The notes under the pieces: generated by a model
What the model was told of the DNA's origin: nothing
The model's input: only the letters and a program-made list of their open reading frames with translations
Database searches by the model: none
In this document: piece after piece, positions 5,947-7,849 of the stretch
Layout: each line of letters opens with the position of its first letter
Position numbering within the stretch: the first letter of the stretch is position 1
Translations under genes and position numbers: made by a program
Assembly: GCA_903941145.1 (NCBI GenBank)
Contig: CAJANQ010000572.1
Coordinates: 1-7,849 of the forward strand
Reading direction: 5' to 3'
DNA length: 7,849 bases
From: an uncultured Actinomycetes bacterium
GTDB taxonomy: Bacteria; Actinomycetota; Acidimicrobiia; Acidimicrobiales; Microtrichaceae

Positions 5947-5952
5947 GGGGCG

Positions 5953-5958
5953 ACCGTA
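5953..5958 (-). promoter_or_regulatory. Predicted -10 box of rnhB (leaderless)
   Basis: TACGGT on the minus strand fits TAnnnT and lies 6 nt before the GTG start, the same spacing as at the acyl-CoA dehydrogenase gene. No clear -35 is visible. Confidence 0.5.
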
Positions 5959-5993
5959 CCGGCACGGCCTTTAGCAGGCGCGGAAGGTACGGC

Positions 5994-6012
5994 ACCGTGA
6001 CCGGACCGTGAC
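5994..6012 (+). repeat. Tandem ACCGTGAC direct repeats in the rnhB / 83-aa gene divergent region
   Basis: ACCGTGAC occurs at 5994-6001 and 6005-6012, 11 bp apart, about one helical turn. A third ACCGTGA is at 6074-6080 in the same intergenic region. Such spacing suits side-by-side binding of a regulator, but chance is not excluded in GC-rich DNA. Confidence 0.4.
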
Positions 6013-6082
6013 GCGCCTATGAACTTTGCCGGGAAACCCCTCAACCGACCCCACCTCGCGGCCGATACGTGGAACCGTGAAC

Positions 6083-6100
6083 GGGTGGAACCTTCCACCC
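6083..6100 (+). promoter_or_regulatory. Inverted repeat upstream of the 83-aa gene (operator or 5'UTR hairpin)
   Basis: GGGTGGAA-CC-TTCCACCC has perfect 8-bp arms. As RNA it can fold into a 7-bp stem with an ACCT loop, ending 4 nt before the Shine-Dalgarno site GGGGAG (6105-6110). Its left arm contains the second of two GTGGAACC direct repeats (6069-6076, 6085-6092). If GATACG (6064-6069) is the -10, the hairpin lies in the mRNA leader; otherwise it may be a protein-binding site. Confidence 0.5.
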
Positions 6101-6117
6101 CGCTGGGGAGCGACACG

Positions 6118-6369
6118 ATGAGCACGACCACCGACCGCAACGACGCACCGCTCGTACTCGGCACCGACCGGGTCGACCTGCGCGACCAGCCCGACCTGCA
6201 GGTCGGCGACCTGGTCGAGGTGCTGAGCCGGTTCGACGCCCGTTGGCTTCGCGGGTTCTCCGTGGCCGTGGCCCGGCCCGAGGCCTACCAGCTGCGCCGC
6301 CTGTCGGACGGTGCCGTGCTGCCGGCCTGGTTCCCTGCGGACCACGTGCGGCCGCTCGCCGACGACTGA
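6118..6369 (+). CDS. Uncharacterised 83-aa protein, SH3/Tudor-like beta pattern
   Basis: I cannot assign a function. Seen: a polar N-terminus (MSTTTDRNDAP), then alternating hydrophobic strands: VGDLVEVLSRF (28-38), WLRGFSVAVA (43-52), YQLRRLSDGAVLPAWFPADHVRPL (56-79). The order 'GDLVEV - RGF - YxLRRLSDG - LPAWFPADxVR' resembles small actinobacterial hypothetical proteins with an SH3- or Agenet-like barrel. That similarity is from memory and fold inspection, not a search. There is no signal peptide, membrane segment or cysteine. The ATG at 6118 is chosen because GGGGAG lies 7 nt upstream; an ATG at 6019 gives a longer frame but lacks such a site and would read through the inverted repeat. It is the only complete gene here with an obvious Shine-Dalgarno. 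The P450 gene follows 37 nt downstream and may be cotranscribed. Confidence 0.8.
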   Translation: MSTTTDRNDAPLVLGTDRVDLRDQPDLQVGDLVEVLSRFDARWLRGFSVAVARPEAYQLRRLSDGAVLPAWFPADHVRPLADD

Positions 6370-6394
6370 CGCTCCTGCGTCACCCGGTTCCTGC

Positions 6395-6400
6395 CAGACT
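6395..6400 (+). promoter_or_regulatory. Possible -10 box of the P450 gene
   Basis: CAGACT (xAnnnT) ends 6 nt before the ATG at 6407. The sequence between, CCCCGC, contains no Shine-Dalgarno, so either a leaderless transcript starts here or translation initiates on a longer mRNA without one. The match to the -10 consensus is weaker than at the neighbouring genes. Confidence 0.35.
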
Positions 6401-6406
6401 CCCCGC

Positions 6407-7657
6407 ATGGAACCGACCGAGGCCGACGGCCTACTCCTGAGCGTGATCCTCGACGACGAGGGCCGCCAAGACCCCTACCCCGCCTACCAGCGCATGCGCA
6501 CCGAGCTGCCACGCTGGCGCAACGGTTTTGGCGGCACGGTGCTCACCACCTACCAGAACTGCGTCGACGCGCTCAGGAACCCGAAGCTGGGCCGCCCCGA
6601 GCCCGACATGGAGATCGCCAGCACGCTCACTGGTGCGCCGCGCCGGGCACCCGAGCAGGAAGTGGCGATCCTCTTCCTGAACCCGCCGGACCACACACGG
6701 ATCCGCAGCCTGGTCAGCCGGGCCTTCACGCCGCGCCGTGTCGAGGAGCTCCGGCCGGCCATCACCTCAATGCTCACACCAGTGCTCGACCGGTTCGCCG
6801 ACCAGGGCGGCGGCAACGTGGTCACCGACCTGGCCGTCCCGTTCCCGGTCGCCGTGATCAGCGAGCTGCTGGGCGTGCCGCCAGAGGACAGCGCCGCGCT
6901 CGAGCCCGACATCCACGCCGGCACCGCGCTTATTGACGCCACGCTCGACGAGGACCGCCGCGCCAAGGGCGAGGCCGCGGTGCAGCGGGTGGCCGAGTAC
7001 TTCGTAGAGCTGGCCGCCCAGAAGCGCCAGCACCCCGACGGCACGATGTTCAGCGACCTCATCCAGGTCGAGCTCGAGGGCGAACGGCTGTCCGAGGCCG
7101 AGCTGATCGGGAACACGATCCTCCTCTACGCGGCGGGGTTCGAGACCACCTCCAACCTGATCGGCAACGGGCTCAGGGCCCTTCTCGCCCACCCGGACCA
7201 GCTGGAACGGCTGCGGGCGGACCGCTCGCTCGTGCCGTCGGCCGTGGTCGAGATGCTGCGGTACGACTCCCCCGTCCAGCTCAACGTGCGCGCCGTGCTC
7301 GAGACGGTCGAGCTGTTCGGGCAGACCTGGGAGCGGGGCGAGCTGTTCATCGTCCTGCAGGGGGCCGGCAACCACGACAAGGACGTCTACGCCGATGCCG
7401 GGTCGTTCGACGTCGGCCGGTTCGACCCGGCCACCTCCGGCGCCGAGGCACCGCCGCCGCTCAGTTTCGGCTGGGGCGCCCACCACTGCCTGGGGGCGCA
7501 CCTTGCGCGGGCCGAGGGCGAGGTCGTGTTCAACGCCCTTCTGGACCGGTTCGACTCGATCGAGCTCGACGACGCCGAGCTGGGCGGGGCTGCGCCCCGG
7601 TACCGGCCGAGCTTCACGCTCCGCGGGCTGTCGTCGCTACCGGTGCGCGTGGCCTGA
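6407..7657 (+). CDS. Cytochrome P450 (bacterial soluble class)
   Basis: Known role: haem-thiolate monooxygenase inserting one O2 atom into a substrate, fed electrons by a ferredoxin and ferredoxin reductase in this bacterial class; cytosolic. Seen: 416 residues, standard length. The early motif NPPDHTRIRSLVSRAFTPRR (92-111) is the C-helix region. The I-helix oxygen-activation motif AGFETT is at 243-248. The K-helix ExxR is Glu282-Arg285 (EMLR). RFDP (338-341) is the meander region. The haem loop FGWGAHHCLG (354-363) contains the thiolate ligand Cys361. All hallmark residues are intact, so it should be functional. No membrane anchor. No ferredoxin, reductase or pathway gene is next to it, so the substrate (steroid, fatty acid, xenobiotic or secondary metabolite) is unknown and I give no CYP family. 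ATG at 6407; no Shine-Dalgarno. Confidence 0.96.
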   Translation: MEPTEADGLLLSVILDDEGRQDPYPAYQRMRTELPRWRNGFGGTVLTTYQNCVDALRNPKLGRPEPDMEIASTLTGAPRRAPEQEVAILFLNPPDHTRIRSLVSRAFTPRRVEELRPAITSMLTPVLDRFADQGGGNVVTDLAVPFPVAVISELLGVPPEDSAALEPDIHAGTALIDATLDEDRRAKGEAAVQRVAEYFVELAAQKRQHPDGTMFSDLIQVELEGERLSEAELIGNTILLYAAGFETTSNLIGNGLRALLAHPDQLERLRADRSLVPSAVVEMLRYDSPVQLNVRAVLETVELFGQTWERGELFIVLQGAGNHDKDVYADAGSFDVGRFDPATSGAEAPPPLSFGWGAHHCLGAHLARAEGEVVFNALLDRFDSIELDDAELGGAAPRYRPSFTLRGLSSLPVRVA

Positions 7658-7673
7658 GCCGCCACGACACTTC

Positions 7674-7706
7674 CCCACGCCGGGGCGACACCTCCCGGCC
7701 ACCGGG
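7674..7706 (+). terminator. Possible weak terminator hairpins after the P450 gene
   Basis: CCCGG-CCA-CCGGG (7694-7706) and an adjacent CCCC-N5-GGGG element (within 7674-7685) follow the P450 stop. No U tract follows, so this is only a possible site of termination or RNA 3'-end protection. Confidence 0.25.
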
Positions 7707-7734
7707 TATCCACCATCTGCGCGGAGCGCGTCGG

Positions 7735-7829
7735 TAACTTTTGCCTCAGGTTGCTACCGGGCGGAGCAGCGGCCGCAACAGAACGTCCTCGTACACGAGG
7801 TCCAGCCCTTCCCCCCGGAGGTCTCCGCC
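7735..7829 (+). promoter_or_regulatory. Leader region of the last gene, with structure potential and strong Shine-Dalgarno
   Basis: A less GC-rich patch around 7733-7757 (TAACTT at 7735-7740) is the likeliest promoter zone. Downstream lie GGCGGAG (7760-7766), a hairpin CCTCG-TACA-CGAGG (7787-7800), the Shine-Dalgarno GGAGG (7817-7821) and CTCCGCC (7823-7829) directly before the GTG. CTCCGCC is fully complementary to GGCGGAG 56 nt upstream and also partly to CGGAG (7816-7820), which overlaps the ribosome site. I recognise no known riboswitch class. Confidence 0.4.
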
Positions 7830-7849
7830 GTGACCATCCAGCTCACCCC
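7830..7849 (+). CDS. Start of a gene cut by the right window edge
   Basis: GTG followed by codons for TIQLT, preceded by GGAGG with an 8-nt spacer, is a convincing translation start with the best ribosome site in the window. Only six complete codons are visible, so the product cannot be named. Confidence 0.6.

Noticed and set aside
6019..6117. ATG at 6019 as start of the 83-aa gene
   Set aside because: There is no Shine-Dalgarno there, and the frame would translate through the repeats. GGGGAG 7 nt before ATG 6118 decides the start.
1..7849. CRISPR array, insertion sequence, phage or defence system
   Set aside because: No spaced repeats, terminal inverted repeats, transposase or integrase motifs were seen. 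All recognisable genes are repair, metabolic or unknown single genes.

Overview
The window is high-GC DNA with compact, mostly non-operonic genes on both strands. It reads as the chromosome of an actinobacterium (Actinomycetota). The evidence is an imuA-imuB mutasome pair behind a TCGAAC-N4-GTTCGA LexA box, a group II truncated haemoglobin close to mycobacterial GlbO, and several genes that appear to be transcribed without a leader. The style suggests an Acidimicrobiia-like lineage, but that finer placement is an impression and not a demonstrated assignment. I see no mobile element, CRISPR array, tRNA or rRNA.

Layout. (1) 1-2290, minus strand: SOS-inducible mutagenesis genes. imuA runs 2254->1511 and overlaps imuB by an ATGA junction. 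imuB starts at 1514 and runs off the left edge, probably only slightly short of complete. A perfect SOS box lies just upstream of imuA, between plausible -35 and -10 elements. (2) 2356-3276: a divergent pair, a cysteine-free Nfu/NifU N-terminal-domain protein (minus) and a truncated haemoglobin O (plus), sharing a 72-bp control region. (3) 3277-3535: no convincing gene, only small hairpins and a doubtful 33-codon ORF. (4) 3536-5255: a second divergent pair, a four-helix membrane protein (minus) and an acyl-CoA dehydrogenase (plus), with an operator-like palindrome between two -10-like boxes. (5) 5266-5946, minus: ribonuclease HII (rnhB), tail to tail with the dehydrogenase. (6) 5947-7657, plus: a repeat-rich intergenic region, an 83-residue protein of unknown function with a clear Shine-Dalgarno site, then a complete cytochrome P450. 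(7) 7658-7849: a 172-nt non-coding stretch with structured-leader potential, then the first codons of a gene with a strong ribosome site.

How the genes work together. Only imuA and imuB form a clear functional unit: in established mycobacterial biology they act with DnaE2 (not in this window) in damage-induced mutagenic translesion synthesis. RNase HII is a separate genome-maintenance gene. The dehydrogenase and P450 are oxidative catabolic or biosynthetic enzymes without visible pathway partners. No undescribed multi-gene system is evident. The observations most worth following are the recurrent promoter-to-start-codon spacing that implies leaderless mRNAs, the SOS box that also settles the imuA start, the palindrome between the membrane protein and dehydrogenase genes, and the repeat clusters upstream of the 83-residue protein and of the last gene.
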